NCBI RefSeq assembly: GCF_017873395.1
Contig: NZ_JAGGKC010000001.1
Span: 248,001-312,000, forward strand
DNA: 64,000 nucleotides
Direction: 5' to 3'
Source: Youngiibacter multivorans
GTDB taxonomy: Bacteria > Bacillota > Clostridia > Clostridiales > Clostridiaceae
This document shows, one piece after another, positions 43,977 to 52,121 of the stretch (its first letter is position 1; each line of letters starts with the position of its first letter). A model generated the notes under the pieces. It was given only the letters and a program-made list of their open reading frames with translations, did no database searches and was not told where the DNA came from. Both the position numbers and the translations under genes were made by a program.

Positions 43977-44440
43977 ATGCAATTATAAGGGATCCGTTCT
44001 TTATTGAGAACTTAAGAAAGACTAATGAACGGGAGAAGGAACGTATATTTTGCAGGCATGGGCTTGACCACCTTATCGATGCAGCCAGGGTACTGTATAT
44101 CCTGGTTCTGGAGGATCGCCTGGAGGTTTCCAGGGAGACCGCATATACAGCAGCATTTCTTCACGACCTGGGAAGATGGGTGGAATACGATACAGGACGG
44201 GACCATGCGGAAGCAAGTGCTGAACTTTCTGAAAGGCTTCTTGACGAACATGGTTTCAAGGGAACTGAAAAGGAAATTATACTTTTAGCGATCAGAGGCC
44301 ACAGGGTAAAGGGTGCAGTCGGAATACTGACAGATGCAATGTACCGTGCGGACAAGCTTTCAAGGCCATGCATGAACTGCTTGTCAATATCCATGTGCAA
44401 GCGTTTCAGCCATGGTGAGACTGCAGAGATTGAATATTGA
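43964..44440 (+). CDS. HD-domain phosphohydrolase in folate operon
   Basis: A 158-residue protein with an HD domain: HGLDHLIDAARV, then AAFLHDLGRW (the HD pair), and AIRGHRV. The fold commonly hydrolyses phosphate esters of nucleotides. It has GGGAGGC upstream of 43964 and is coupled to folK. Dihydroneopterin triphosphate must lose its phosphates before FolB acts, and no Nudix-type FolQ is here, so this protein could do part of that step. This is inference. Confidence 0.75.
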   Translation: MERLNAIIRDPFFIENLRKTNEREKERIFCRHGLDHLIDAARVLYILVLEDRLEVSRETAYTAAFLHDLGRWVEYDTGRDHAEASAELSERLLDEHGFKGTEKEIILLAIRGHRVKGAVGILTDAMYRADKLSRPCMNCLSISMCKRFSHGETAEIEY

Positions 44441-44456
44441 ATTAGGAGAGGATCAT

Positions 44457-45698
44457 TTGAAGACATTCAGGATTAGCAACAGAAAGAAGATTACGGACAG
44501 GATGGAGGATGGAAGCCTCCTTATTATGATGGCGGGAAAAGCCCCTAAGAAGACTGCGGATGAGGCGTATGTATATACACCAAACAGGAACTTCCTATAT
44601 CTCACTGGAGTTGACGAGGAAGACGTGGTCATGACTGTCAAGAAGTGCGGAGATGAGATCACTGAATCCCTCTTCATTAAGAGAAGAGATGAGTCAAAGG
44701 TAAAGTGGGTAGGTGAGACCATAAGCCCTGAAAGGGCGAAGGAGGTTTCAGGCATCGAGGATATCAGGTATCTTGATACCCTTGAGGAGCATATCCACGG
44801 ACTGATATCAAAGGGTGAGGTCTGTGCAGTATGGCTGGACCTTGAGAAGGATGGCTTTGTTTCCCCGGACCAGCCTGGGATGATAATGGCAAAGGAACTC
44901 AAGGGTAAGTACCCTCAGCTTTCGATCAAGGATGTATTCCCTCTGCTTTCAGCTTCCAGGATGATCAAGGAGCCTCATGAAGTAGATAACATAAGGAAGG
45001 CCATAGGCATAACAAGAGAGGGTATATACAACCTGATGAAAAATGCAAAGCCGGGTATGAAGGAATACCAGCTTGAGGCTTATTTTGATTTCGTGCTGAA
45101 GCATGAGGGAGTCAAGGACTTTGCATTCAGTACCATAATGGCGTCAGGTGCGAATGCTACAGTGCTGCACTATGTGGCAAATGACGCAAAGGTGCTTGAT
45201 GGCGAATTAGTCATGATGGATCTGGGCGCGACATATGAGAACTACAGCGCAGACATTTCGAGGACATTCCCTATAAACGGGAAGTTCACGGAAAGGCAGA
45301 AGGAGTTCTATAACCTTGTGCTGAAGGCTCAGCAGGCAGTAATTGATGCCCTGAAGCCAGGACTTCAGTGGTCTGAGATCAACAGCATAGTATACAAGGT
45401 ATATGCTGAAGAGCTGAAGACGATGGGGCTGATTGAAAAGGACGAGGAAGTGAAGGACTACTACTACCACGGGACTTCACACCATCTTGGGCTTAATACC
45501 CACGACGTCGGATCAAGGGACCTTGCCCTTGAAGAAGGTATGGTGCTTACAGTGGAGCCTGGAATATATGTTGCAAAGGAAGGCATCGGCATAAGGATTG
45601 AAGAGGATGTTCTCATAACAAGAGATGGCTGCGAGGTCCTTTCCAGAGGCATCATAAAGACCGTAGAAGAAATCGAAGAATTCATGTCCAGGAGGTAA
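44457..45698 (+). CDS. Xaa-Pro aminopeptidase (M24B family)
   Basis: A 413-residue metallopeptidase that removes N-terminal residues before proline. The M24 metal ligands are visible in MDLGATYENYSADISRTF (two aspartates), GTSHHLGLNTHDVG, VEPGIYV and RIEEDVLIT. The N-terminal 170 residues form the creatinase-like domain with MEDGSLLIMMAGKAP. TTG at 44457 with AGGAG is the likely start; the longer frame to 44412 lies in the HD gene. Confidence 0.92.
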   Translation: MKTFRISNRKKITDRMEDGSLLIMMAGKAPKKTADEAYVYTPNRNFLYLTGVDEEDVVMTVKKCGDEITESLFIKRRDESKVKWVGETISPERAKEVSGIEDIRYLDTLEEHIHGLISKGEVCAVWLDLEKDGFVSPDQPGMIMAKELKGKYPQLSIKDVFPLLSASRMIKEPHEVDNIRKAIGITREGIYNLMKNAKPGMKEYQLEAYFDFVLKHEGVKDFAFSTIMASGANATVLHYVANDAKVLDGELVMMDLGATYENYSADISRTFPINGKFTERQKEFYNLVLKAQQAVIDALKPGLQWSEINSIVYKVYAEELKTMGLIEKDEEVKDYYYHGTSHHLGLNTHDVGSRDLALEEGMVLTVEPGIYVAKEGIGIRIEEDVLITRDGCEVLSRGIIKTVEEIEEFMSRR

Positions 45699-45702
45699 CA
45701 TC

Positions 45703-45909
45703 ATGGCAAAAAGGAAATGGAACAGGCTTGAGATCGAAGCGTTCAGGAAGAGCCATGGACAGGGCTTCTATTATAATAAGGAAGATTCAAACATTCTGGT
45801 ACCGAAGTCCTACGGAATCGGAAGGACCTTCAACTGGGCGAATCCGGTATCATGGGCCGTCATGGCAGTCCTCATCGGATTCATAATCTACAGCCTTGTG
45901 ACAAGATGA
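45703..45909 (+). CDS. DUF5808-like small membrane protein
   Basis: A 68-residue protein with one C-terminal membrane helix (WAVMAVLIGFIIYSLV). The middle YGIGRTFNWANP fits the short DUF5808-type motif. It is the last gene of the operon, 4 bases after the peptidase gene. Function unknown. Confidence 0.65.
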   Translation: MAKRKWNRLEIEAFRKSHGQGFYYNKEDSNILVPKSYGIGRTFNWANPVSWAVMAVLIGFIIYSLVTR

Positions 45910-45927
45910 AAAATATTATAGAACCGA

Positions 45928-45971
45928 AAAAAACAGGACCTGCAAATATTGTTTTGCAGGTCCTGTTTTTT
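45928..45971. terminator. Bidirectional terminator
   Basis: AAAACAGGACCTGCAAA pairs with TTTGCAGGTCCTGTTTT, with A and T runs on the flanks. It closes the folate operon and lysC. Confidence 0.93.
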
Positions 45972-45982
45972 CATGCTAATTG

Positions 45983-47218
45983 CTACTCTATTGACTTGAT
46001 CGAATCCTCGGCAAGGTCGAACTTGTCGATAAGCTTCCTGACCGCCTTTTCACACTGGTCTTTTCTTACAAGGACGGATATCTTTATCTCTGATGTGCTG
46101 ATGAGCTCAATGTTGATCTTCTCTTCTGCAAGCGCATCGAACATGTCGGCTGCAACTCCGAAGTTGGTTATCATACCTGCGCCAACTATGCTTACCTTTG
46201 CAACGTCGTCATCGCAGGTCACATCCTTGGCTCCGATCTTTACAATGACTTCCTTCATTACTCTCAGGGCTTCTTCCATCTGGTCCCTGTCCAGTGTGAA
46301 GGTTATGTCGTTGAGGCTTCCTTCCCTGGAAATCTGGACGATCATGTCAACATTTATTGACTTGTCCGCAAGAGTCTTGAATATATCCTTAGCCACTCCC
46401 GGTCTGTCTGGAACGTCGTATACCGTGAATCTCACTGATTTCTTGTCAAAGGCCACTCCGCTTACTACTATATCATTCTCCATATCTGAAACCTCCTGGA
46501 CTATTGTACCTTCTTCGTGATTGAAACTTGAACGGACATGAATCTTCACTTTGTGGATCTTGCCGAACTCAACTGACCTTGGCTGAAGAACCTGAGCTCC
46601 AAGGCTTGCAAGCTCCAGCATCTCATCATAGGTAATGGTGTTGAGCTTCTTTGCATTCTTTACTAGTCTTGGGTCTGTAGTGTAGACTCCGTCTACATCG
46701 GTGTAGATCTCGCATATTTCGGCTTTAAGCGCCGCTGCAAGTGCCACAGCAGTAGTATCAGAACCGCCTCTTCCGAGGGTGGTGATATCATTATCTATAG
46801 TTATTCCCTGGAATCCCGCTACAATAACAATCTTTCCTTCATCCAGCTCCTTTTCAAGCCTTGACGAGGTTATGTCCATTATCCTTGCCTTGCTGAATAC
46901 ACCATCGGTCTTTATTCCAGCCTGGGGACCTGTAAGAGATATTACCGGTTCACCAAGGGCGTGAATTGCCATGGCAAGGAGAGATATGGAGACCTGCTCA
47001 CCAGTAGAGAGAAGCATATCCATTTCCCTTACGGAGGGGTTTTTTGATACTTGTTTTGCCAGGTCTATCAGATGGTCGGTGCTGTCACCCATGGCCGATA
47101 CGACAGTTACTACCTGATGGCCTTTTCTCTTCGTTTCAACTACTCTGTTTGCGACTCTTTTAATGCATTCGGCGTCGGCTACGGAACTTCCGCCGAATTT
47201 CTGAACGATAATACTCAT
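45983..47218 (-). CDS. lysC: Aspartate kinase
   Basis: A 411-residue enzyme that phosphorylates aspartate, first step to lysine, threonine and methionine. The kinase signature is VQKFGGSSVADAE; TLGRGGSDTTAVALA lies at about residue 150. Two ACT domains (from about 270) give feedback control. The start at 47218 is fixed by AAAGGTGG; the frame goes on to 47248 without a site. No lysine riboswitch is seen in the 85-base leader. Confidence 0.95.
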   Translation of the reverse strand: MSIIVQKFGGSSVADAECIKRVANRVVETKRKGHQVVTVVSAMGDSTDHLIDLAKQVSKNPSVREMDMLLSTGEQVSISLLAMAIHALGEPVISLTGPQAGIKTDGVFSKARIMDITSSRLEKELDEGKIVIVAGFQGITIDNDITTLGRGGSDTTAVALAAALKAEICEIYTDVDGVYTTDPRLVKNAKKLNTITYDEMLELASLGAQVLQPRSVEFGKIHKVKIHVRSSFNHEEGTIVQEVSDMENDIVVSGVAFDKKSVRFTVYDVPDRPGVAKDIFKTLADKSINVDMIVQISREGSLNDITFTLDRDQMEEALRVMKEVIVKIGAKDVTCDDDVAKVSIVGAGMITNFGVAADMFDALAEEKINIELISTSEIKISVLVRKDQCEKAVRKLIDKFDLAEDSIKSIE

Positions 47219-47308
47219 AATTCCACCTTTTTCCTGCGTTTTTTCCATCTGAATATCCTGCAGGATTTATGCATCCGCAGGAAGGACACTTGCGTTTTGA
47301 TTTCCATG

Positions 47309-47338
47309 ATTATAGCACCATAGGATGCTTTATTGCAA
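47309..47338 (-). promoter_or_regulatory. Promoter of lysC
   Basis: On the minus strand TTGCAA and TATAAT are 18 bases apart. The transcript would start near 47302. Confidence 0.55.
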
Positions 47339-47379
47339 TAGCATTATCAGTACTTGGAAAAAAACGGGAGCCATTGAAG

Positions 47380-47408
47380 AAAAAAATTCCCGGAATTTCA
47401 CCAGGAAT
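47380..47408 (-). terminator. Terminator of DUF3221-like gene
   Basis: On the minus strand ATTCCTGG pairs with CCGGGAAT and a run of seven T follows. Confidence 0.75.
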
Positions 47409-47430
47409 AATTATTACAATATTTGAGTTA

Positions 47431-47811
47431 TTATTTGCCTGCAGTCAAAATGTTGACTATCCTGGCATCCACCTGCACGGGATAGGATTCCCTGACAGTA
47501 CCTGTTATCTGCACCTCTACAGTCATCCCCTTTGCTAGCAGTCCGGGACTCTTAGCCATCTTCTTGCCATCCTTGTAATAGACAGTATCATTGGTCAGGT
47601 AAACTGATGCCTTATCGAACTGCAGTCCTGTGTCTGCTGTCTCTTCGACAAGGATGTTTCCCGTGTTGCCGTCAAAGGTAATCTCAGTTATTACTCCCCT
47701 TATGTCAGGCTTGAAGCTCCGAAGAGCGGTTCCCATTCCTGAGTAAAGGAAAACTCCTGTAATTATTGCTGCTGCAAATATCGCAACATAAACCGGTATC
47801 TTGTTCTTCAT
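47431..47811 (-). CDS. Membrane-anchored DUF3221-like protein
   Basis: A 126-residue protein with an N-terminal membrane helix (VYVAIFAAAIITGVFLYSG) and a small beta domain outside the cell. GVITEITFDGNTGNILVEE and GTVRESYPVQVDARI resemble the DUF3221/YobA OB-fold. The start at 47811 fits a membrane anchor; a longer frame from 47847 would begin inside the inverted repeat at the end of the IscB element and is probably an accident of insertion. No clear ribosome site precedes 47811, which suggests the insertion disturbed its leader. Confidence 0.6.
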   Translation of the reverse strand: MKNKIPVYVAIFAAAIITGVFLYSGMGTALRSFKPDIRGVITEITFDGNTGNILVEETADTGLQFDKASVYLTNDTVYYKDGKKMAKSPGLLAKGMTVEVQITGTVRESYPVQVDARIVNILTAGK

Positions 47812-47846
47812 AAATGTTGGAGTTCGGAGACTCGTGACTTCAGTCA

Positions 47847-49094
47847 TTAGAGGAGAACTCCATTACACCCCTTTCGTTCGATTAATATTGTATTCTGTCT
47901 TTTCAACAGTTTAATTTCCTTGAAGTTTGCACTCCTATGTATTATTGAGCCATCCAGTTTACGCAAATCGAAATAGCCAGATGTCCTTCTTCCGAAAATG
48001 AAGCAGTCCTCGTCCTTGTATCGCACATGGTCAAACAGGCGGAATCCCTTGACTTCGTAGGCAGACTGATTCAACTTTTTCTTTCCGCCCTTTAGGAAGT
48101 TCGACTTGTGTATCTGGCGGTTGTGCTTTCTCTTGAATGCCTGATTGTAGATCTCATCATTTCTTATGGCATTAAGGTTTCCACTGATGCAGTAGGCATC
48201 AGCACTATGGGTCTTTTCAATGTTATTCCTTATTCGGTTGTTCTTCGTGATGTATCCATAGGTCATGGAAACCTCTGGATACAGTTCCTGAAGACTGCTG
48301 TATACATACCATCTCATGATGCCCATGAAGCTTGCATGACGGTACGACTTGTTTGGAGTAAGCTTCAACTGTATCCCGCCTGCATGATGGCTCTTATGGC
48401 ATGTCTCGCATAAGGTGACCAGATTACCGGGTGAGTCTCCCCCGGTCTTCCGGCTTTCCTTATGGTGAACATTCAATATTATGTCCTTTGACTTGCCATG
48501 GCAATGTTGACATTCGTGGTTATCCCTCCAGAGAACGTATTCCCTGGTATTCCAAAAGCCTAGCTGTTCTCCCTGCTGGTATTCAGTACCGCTGATCTCA
48601 GGATTCCTGATCTTCTGGATATCGAAACTTGCTGTTTCAATCACTATCCTTGATATGGGAAGGATCCTGTGTACATTCTCGATTACCTTCAGGTGGCTGT
48701 CTATCTTACGCTTGACTGAGGGAGCAAGCCACCCTTCCTTTTTCGATGCGGTGCGGTTAAGAAACCTTGCCATTCTGTAGCGAAGGCGGTTTCTCCTTGC
48801 TCTTCGGTTCTGTCTTCTGGTGGACAGCAGCTCAGGGATGTCATCCCGGAGGGTTATCTCTGAGACAAATAGCTCTTTCTTCTTAGTAGTTGCGCTAAGT
48901 CCTACTACCTTGCTTCCTGCGTCTACTCCCAGAGTGATTACCTGAGTATATTCAGGCGAATCATACAGCAGCTGTATTGTGAATGGTGTCCTTCTTACCA
49001 CTTTTGCCTTGCCATCCTTTAACAGATGTTTAACTTTTCCATGCCGATTTGTAGGCATAAGTGGATTTCCATTTTTACTTAAAACGTAGACCAA
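47847..49094 (-). CDS. iscB: IscB-family RNA-guided HNH/RuvC nuclease
   Basis: A 415-residue ancestor-type relative of Cas9. Order of parts: N-terminal PLMP domain (GNPLMPTNRHGKVKHLL), RuvC-I (D58 in LGVDAGSK), arginine-rich bridge helix (about 93-108), RuvC-II (E153 in IVIETASFD), HNH with a zinc ribbon (C195, C198, C229, C232; NVHH at 209-212), and RuvC-III (THSADAYC, D299). All catalytic positions are present, so the enzyme looks intact. It is guided by an omega RNA from just upstream. Confidence 0.92.
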   Translation of the reverse strand: MVYVLSKNGNPLMPTNRHGKVKHLLKDGKAKVVRRTPFTIQLLYDSPEYTQVITLGVDAGSKVVGLSATTKKKELFVSEITLRDDIPELLSTRRQNRRARRNRLRYRMARFLNRTASKKEGWLAPSVKRKIDSHLKVIENVHRILPISRIVIETASFDIQKIRNPEISGTEYQQGEQLGFWNTREYVLWRDNHECQHCHGKSKDIILNVHHKESRKTGGDSPGNLVTLCETCHKSHHAGGIQLKLTPNKSYRHASFMGIMRWYVYSSLQELYPEVSMTYGYITKNNRIRNNIEKTHSADAYCISGNLNAIRNDEIYNQAFKRKHNRQIHKSNFLKGGKKKLNQSAYEVKGFRLFDHVRYKDEDCFIFGRRTSGYFDLRKLDGSIIHRSANFKEIKLLKRQNTILIERKGCNGVLL

Positions 49095-49375
49095 TCCGGC
49101 ACCCCTTTCTTGATGTAGTTAAGTACATAATTCCAGCAAAATAGCTGGTTGGCATCCTTCGCCAATGTTGTAATTGCTTTTTACACCTGCAACACCGTTC
49201 CCGTTAACCCAAGAGAACTTTTAATCACAGGCAACAGAGCCACGGATTAGGATGGACGTCCGTGGGTGTTATGACAAAAACAACGTAGTGCCCGAAGCAC
49301 TCAGGCTAATCAACCAGGCATTAAGGATTGCTCCTCATGCCTTCGACTTCAGTCGAGGGTTAGTTGACGAAAATC
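49095..49375 (-). ncRNA. Candidate omega RNA of IscB
   Basis: The 280 bases upstream of iscB on the minus strand hold no gene but show conserved-looking hairpins, for example CACGGA..TCCGTG around 49230-49262 and the stem at 49341-49358. This is where IscB omega RNAs are encoded, with the guide at the 5' end taken from flanking DNA beyond the element (about 49370-49395). The boundary needs transcript mapping. Confidence 0.6.
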
Positions 49376-49514
49376 GAGTAGAATAAAATCTTTGTCCTGT
49401 TTATCCTGGTTAACCTGTTCTCCAATACAAACACTTCCTTCCGCAATCTGATTATTGCAGAAAGAAAATGGCTTTGGATTACAAAAGGGTGAATTTTTGG
49501 ATAGTTCATCTAGA
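49376..49514. other. Non-coding flank between IscB element and lipoprotein gene
   Basis: No gene is seen. It probably was the leader of the DUF3221-like gene before insertion of the IscB element. Confidence 0.4.
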
Positions 49515-49546
49515 AAGAAAGAAGTCCCGCGATAGCGGGACTTCAG
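49515..49546 (-). terminator. Terminator of flavin lipoprotein gene
   Basis: On the minus strand GAAGTCCCGC-TATC-GCGGGACTTC is followed by a T-rich tract. Confidence 0.9.
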
Positions 49547-49551
49547 AAAAG

Positions 49552-51228
49552 CTATTTGACTTTCAGAACGAGTGGTTCCTTGTTTGCGAAGGAAGCCTTG
49601 ATCGCTTCTATGATATTTCCATGTGCATCGTTAAGGCTCATGGTTGCGCTTGCTGTGACTTCTGCAAGGTCAGCCTTTTCAGCTGCTGTAAGTGCGTCAT
49701 ACTTAGCCTTGTCGGCTGCATCTTCGCTGCCGGCCTTTAGAGGTCTTCCGTTTCTGTCAGAGGTGTATTTCTTGAACCAGGTCTCGATTTCAGCAACTGT
49801 CTTCCCTGTAAAGAGCTTTTCGAATGCATCCATCTGTTCATGCCATGTGCTTATGCCTACCTTGTAGTCTGCTCCTCTTTCTCTCTTGGACTTCCAGAGC
49901 TTAACTTCTGCCTTGAAGTTGTCCTCTGTGTCAGGAGTCTTTCCGTCTACCTTCTCGTCATGGTTCTCGTCGAAATTGTATCCGCCCTGTCCAGGCCATC
50001 CGCTGAAATGAGGCATTCCAGCTCCGTCATAGTTTGGAGATGCTACTTCGATCTGGTCGATGTGGATATATGCTATCTTTCCATCCTTGTCGAACAGTGT
50101 ATTGACTACGACTTCATTGAAGCTGTATACCTGAGTGTCAGTATCATCCTTGCCAGGACCTATCCTTGGCATGAAGCTTACTCCGAATCCTGATGATGCA
50201 GCTTCGGTTATCTTGAGCTGCTGCTTGTTGGCATATGCGTTCTTTATAGCTTCAATTATGTTTCCGTGTGCGTCTGTAAGGCTTATTGTAGCTGTTGCAG
50301 TGATTTCTGCAAGGTCAGCCTTTTCAGCTGCTGTAAGTGCGTCATACTTAGCCTTGTCGGCAGCATCTTCGCTTCCAGCCTTAAGAGGCCTTCCGTTTCT
50401 GTCTGATGTGAACTTCTTGTTCCAAGCTTCTATCTCAGCTATGGTCATTCCTACGAACATCTTCTGGAATGAATTCATCTGGTCCTGCCATGTGCTGATT
50501 CCTACCTTATATTCTGCTCCTCTTTGTCTCTTTGTCTTCCAGAGTGCAACCTCAGCCTTGAAGTTGTCATCTGTATCAGTTGTCTTTCCGTCGACTTTTT
50601 CATCATGGTTCTCGTCGAAGTTGTAGCCGCCCTGTCCAGGCCATCCGCTAAGGTGTGGCATTCCGGCTCCGTCATAGTTAGGAGATGCAACCTCAAGCTG
50701 GTCTATATATGAGTAGAGTATCTTTCCATCCTTGTCGAAAAGTACATCTGCATAAACATTGTTCAAGCTCCAAACCTGGGTGTCAGTGTCATCCTTGCCC
50801 GGGCCTGTCCTTGCAACGTTCGAGAATCCAAGTCCGTGGAATATGGTGTCCGCAGTGACCTCGCCAGGCTTTGTGTTGTCGACTATAGGCCATGGATTTG
50901 CTTTAGGGTCGAGTGCGTTCTTTACTGCGTATATCAGGCCGCGGCTTGAAACTGTCGCTCCGGCAACCACATCCACATCCGCTGAATTCTTCTCAACGAA
51001 TTTTGCCGGCAACTGAGTGATTGCATTACTTCCGATGCCCTGTGTCTCCTTGTCGCCCTTGGCTTCCACCTTGGTGATCTTGGTGCCTTCCATGGTGACT
51101 GTAACGGTAACGTCCCCTCCGTAACCCTTGCCTGTTCCGGTAAGAGTCTTGGTCTCTGCTTTGGTTCCGCATGCAGATAGGCTTGCTATCATCGCGGCTG
51201 TTAGCATGATGGCTGTCAGTTTTTTCAT
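49552..51228 (-). CDS. FMN-binding surface lipoprotein with tandem repeat domain
   Basis: A 558-residue exported lipoprotein. The signal peptide ends in SLSAC20 (lipobox). Residues 25-110 form an FMN_bind domain with DVVAGAT92, the site at which ApbE would attach FMN to T92. Residues from about 128 to 345 and 346 to 558 are two near-identical copies of a domain that starts with RTGPGKDDTDTQV or RIGPGKDDTDTQV and contains SPNYDGAGMPH and NFDENHDEKVDGK (calcium-loop-like). Such proteins carry electrons outside the cell in Bacillota. Start has GGGAGG upstream. Confidence 0.85.
   Translation of the reverse strand: MKKLTAIMLTAAMIASLSACGTKAETKTLTGTGKGYGGDVTVTVTMEGTKITKVEAKGDKETQGIGSNAITQLPAKFVEKNSADVDVVAGATVSSRGLIYAVKNALDPKANPWPIVDNTKPGEVTADTIFHGLGFSNVARTGPGKDDTDTQVWSLNNVYADVLFDKDGKILYSYIDQLEVASPNYDGAGMPHLSGWPGQGGYNFDENHDEKVDGKTTDTDDNFKAEVALWKTKRQRGAEYKVGISTWQDQMNSFQKMFVGMTIAEIEAWNKKFTSDRNGRPLKAGSEDAADKAKYDALTAAEKADLAEITATATISLTDAHGNIIEAIKNAYANKQQLKITEAASSGFGVSFMPRIGPGKDDTDTQVYSFNEVVVNTLFDKDGKIAYIHIDQIEVASPNYDGAGMPHFSGWPGQGGYNFDENHDEKVDGKTPDTEDNFKAEVKLWKSKRERGADYKVGISTWHEQMDAFEKLFTGKTVAEIETWFKKYTSDRNGRPLKAGSEDAADKAKYDALTAAEKADLAEVTASATMSLNDAHGNIIEAIKASFANKEPLVLKVK
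49560..50820 (-). repeat. Tandem coding duplication of about 0.64 kb
   Basis: The two halves of this stretch encode the two repeat domains of the lipoprotein and are near-identical in DNA as well as protein. The run encoding NRGRPLKAGSEDAADKAKYD-like sequence (SDRNGRPLKAGSEDAADK) occurs in both, around 49690-49770 and 50345-50425. This suggests a recent duplication. Confidence 0.8.
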
Positions 51229-51660
51229 GATTTCCCTCCCATATATTTTTTTGATGGTTAGGTGGCAGGAAATATGTCACCAGATTTGAGAATATATTGA
51301 CGATTGTTAACCAATATGTAAAATAATGGTTAATCTATTAACAATTATAGCACTCCATTTAAACCTTTACAACGGCGCTAGCTGTGGATTCAGCCTTGAA
51401 TATTCAGTATATATTAATTTTTTGATACTTTTATGTCAGGGGAGATTAAAGAAAATATTCTTGAATGAAGCGGTTTTCAAGGGTAATCAGGATTGAAACA
51501 GGAATTGACTGGATTGCAATAATGCATTAATATATAAAATAATGAATAAATATTTATAATTTATTCAGTTGTAAATTATTGCAGATTGTAGAATTTAGAC
51601 CAAAGAGAAAATATGCTTTGATCGATTTCTGAACGCAGTCAGCATAAAGGTGATAGAAAA
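51229..51660. promoter_or_regulatory. AT-rich control region of the lipoprotein gene
   Basis: No gene is seen. On the minus strand a promoter TTGTAA (51367-51372), 17-base gap, TATAAT (51344-51349) is visible. Just downstream of it the inverted repeat TTAACCA/TGGTTAA (51307-51313 and 51327-51333) could be an operator. Confidence 0.5.
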
Positions 51661-51666
51661 GAGAGC

Positions 51667-51700
51667 AAAAAATAACCGCTCCGAAAAACATGCGGAGCGG
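51667..51700 (-). terminator. Terminator of tRNA-Ala
   Basis: On the minus strand CCGCTCCG and CGGAGCGG flank a loop; TTATTTTTT follows. Confidence 0.85.
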
Positions 51701-51709
51701 AAACCTTAA

Positions 51710-51785
51710 TGGTGGAGCTAAGGGGGCTCGAACCCCTGGCCTCTTGGATGCCATCCAAGCGCTCTCCCAGCTGAGCTATAACCCC
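51710..51785 (-). tRNA. tRNA-Ala (anticodon GGC)
   Basis: The minus strand folds into a full cloverleaf of 76 bases: acceptor GGGGTTA/TAGCTCC, D-arm with AGCTCAGCTGGGAGAGC, anticodon stem CTTGG/CCAAG with loop ATGGCAT (GGC at the centre), T-arm GGTTCGAGCC, and an encoded CCA end. It reads GCC/GCU alanine codons. A terminator follows. Confidence 0.97.
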
Positions 51786-51794
51786 ATCCCCCAT

Positions 51795-51823
51795 ATTATA
51801 TTACAACGATCTGACCTTTGGAA
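51795..51823 (-). promoter_or_regulatory. Promoter of tRNA-Ala
   Basis: On the minus strand TTCCAA and TATAAT are spaced by 17 bases, 10 bases before the tRNA. Confidence 0.55.
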
Positions 51824-51877
51824 GTGAAAAAGCCGAAGCAATGGTATCGAGGTATAATGTATATGTGCAATTAAATA

Positions 51878-51906
51878 TTGACATGGCAGTGCCCGGGGTA
51901 TAGAAT
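51878..51906 (+). promoter_or_regulatory. Promoter of the pyr operon
   Basis: TTGACA at 51878-51883 and TAGAAT at 51901-51906 are separated by 17 bases. Confidence 0.75.
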
Positions 51907-51911
51907 TCATA

Positions 51912-52063
51912 GGAAGAACTTTAATTCAGTCCCGAGAGGCTGAGAAGAGATTGCGAAATGAATAGTGCAATGGTTATGATACACCGAAACCTCGGAGTAT
52001 ACTGTCCATGCAACCGGAAAGATTCGTAAATCCTTTTTTGCCGCGGTGAAAAAGGATTTTTTG
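51912..52063 (+). promoter_or_regulatory. PyrR-type attenuator of the pyr operon
   Basis: The leader contains CCCGAGAGGCTGAGAAGAG (51931-51949), which matches the PyrR-binding loop core GAGAGGCTGAGAAG. It ends in a terminator, AAATCCTTTTT/AAAAAGGATTT at 52028-52059 followed by T residues. With UMP, PyrR would favour the terminator and shut the operon down. The pyrR gene is not in the window. Confidence 0.8.
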
Positions 52064-52121
52064 TTATATTGCAGACGTTTTTATATTGAAATCGGGAATT
52101 TATTCCTGGGAAGGACAATGT

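Larger units (their letters stand above)
47815..49375 (-). mobile_element. IscB-carrying insertion element (IS200/IS605-like, no tnpA)
   Basis: The iscB gene, its 5' non-coding RNA region and hairpin-bearing ends form a unit of about 1.55 kb. The right end has GGAGTTC/GAACTCC (47819-47825 and 47855-47861) around GACTTCAGTC. The left end has a 7-bp stem (49341-49347 and 49352-49358) around the same 10-mer GACTTCAGTC. No transposase gene is present, so it would depend on a TnpA elsewhere. Exact ends are not certain. Confidence 0.6.

Noticed and set aside
47219..47300. Lysine riboswitch before lysC
   Set aside because: The leader is only about 85 bases and lacks the L-box motifs.
47812..47847. 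Longer start for the DUF3221-like protein
   Set aside because: These 12 codons lie in the inverted repeat of the IscB element, and the membrane anchor begins at 47811.
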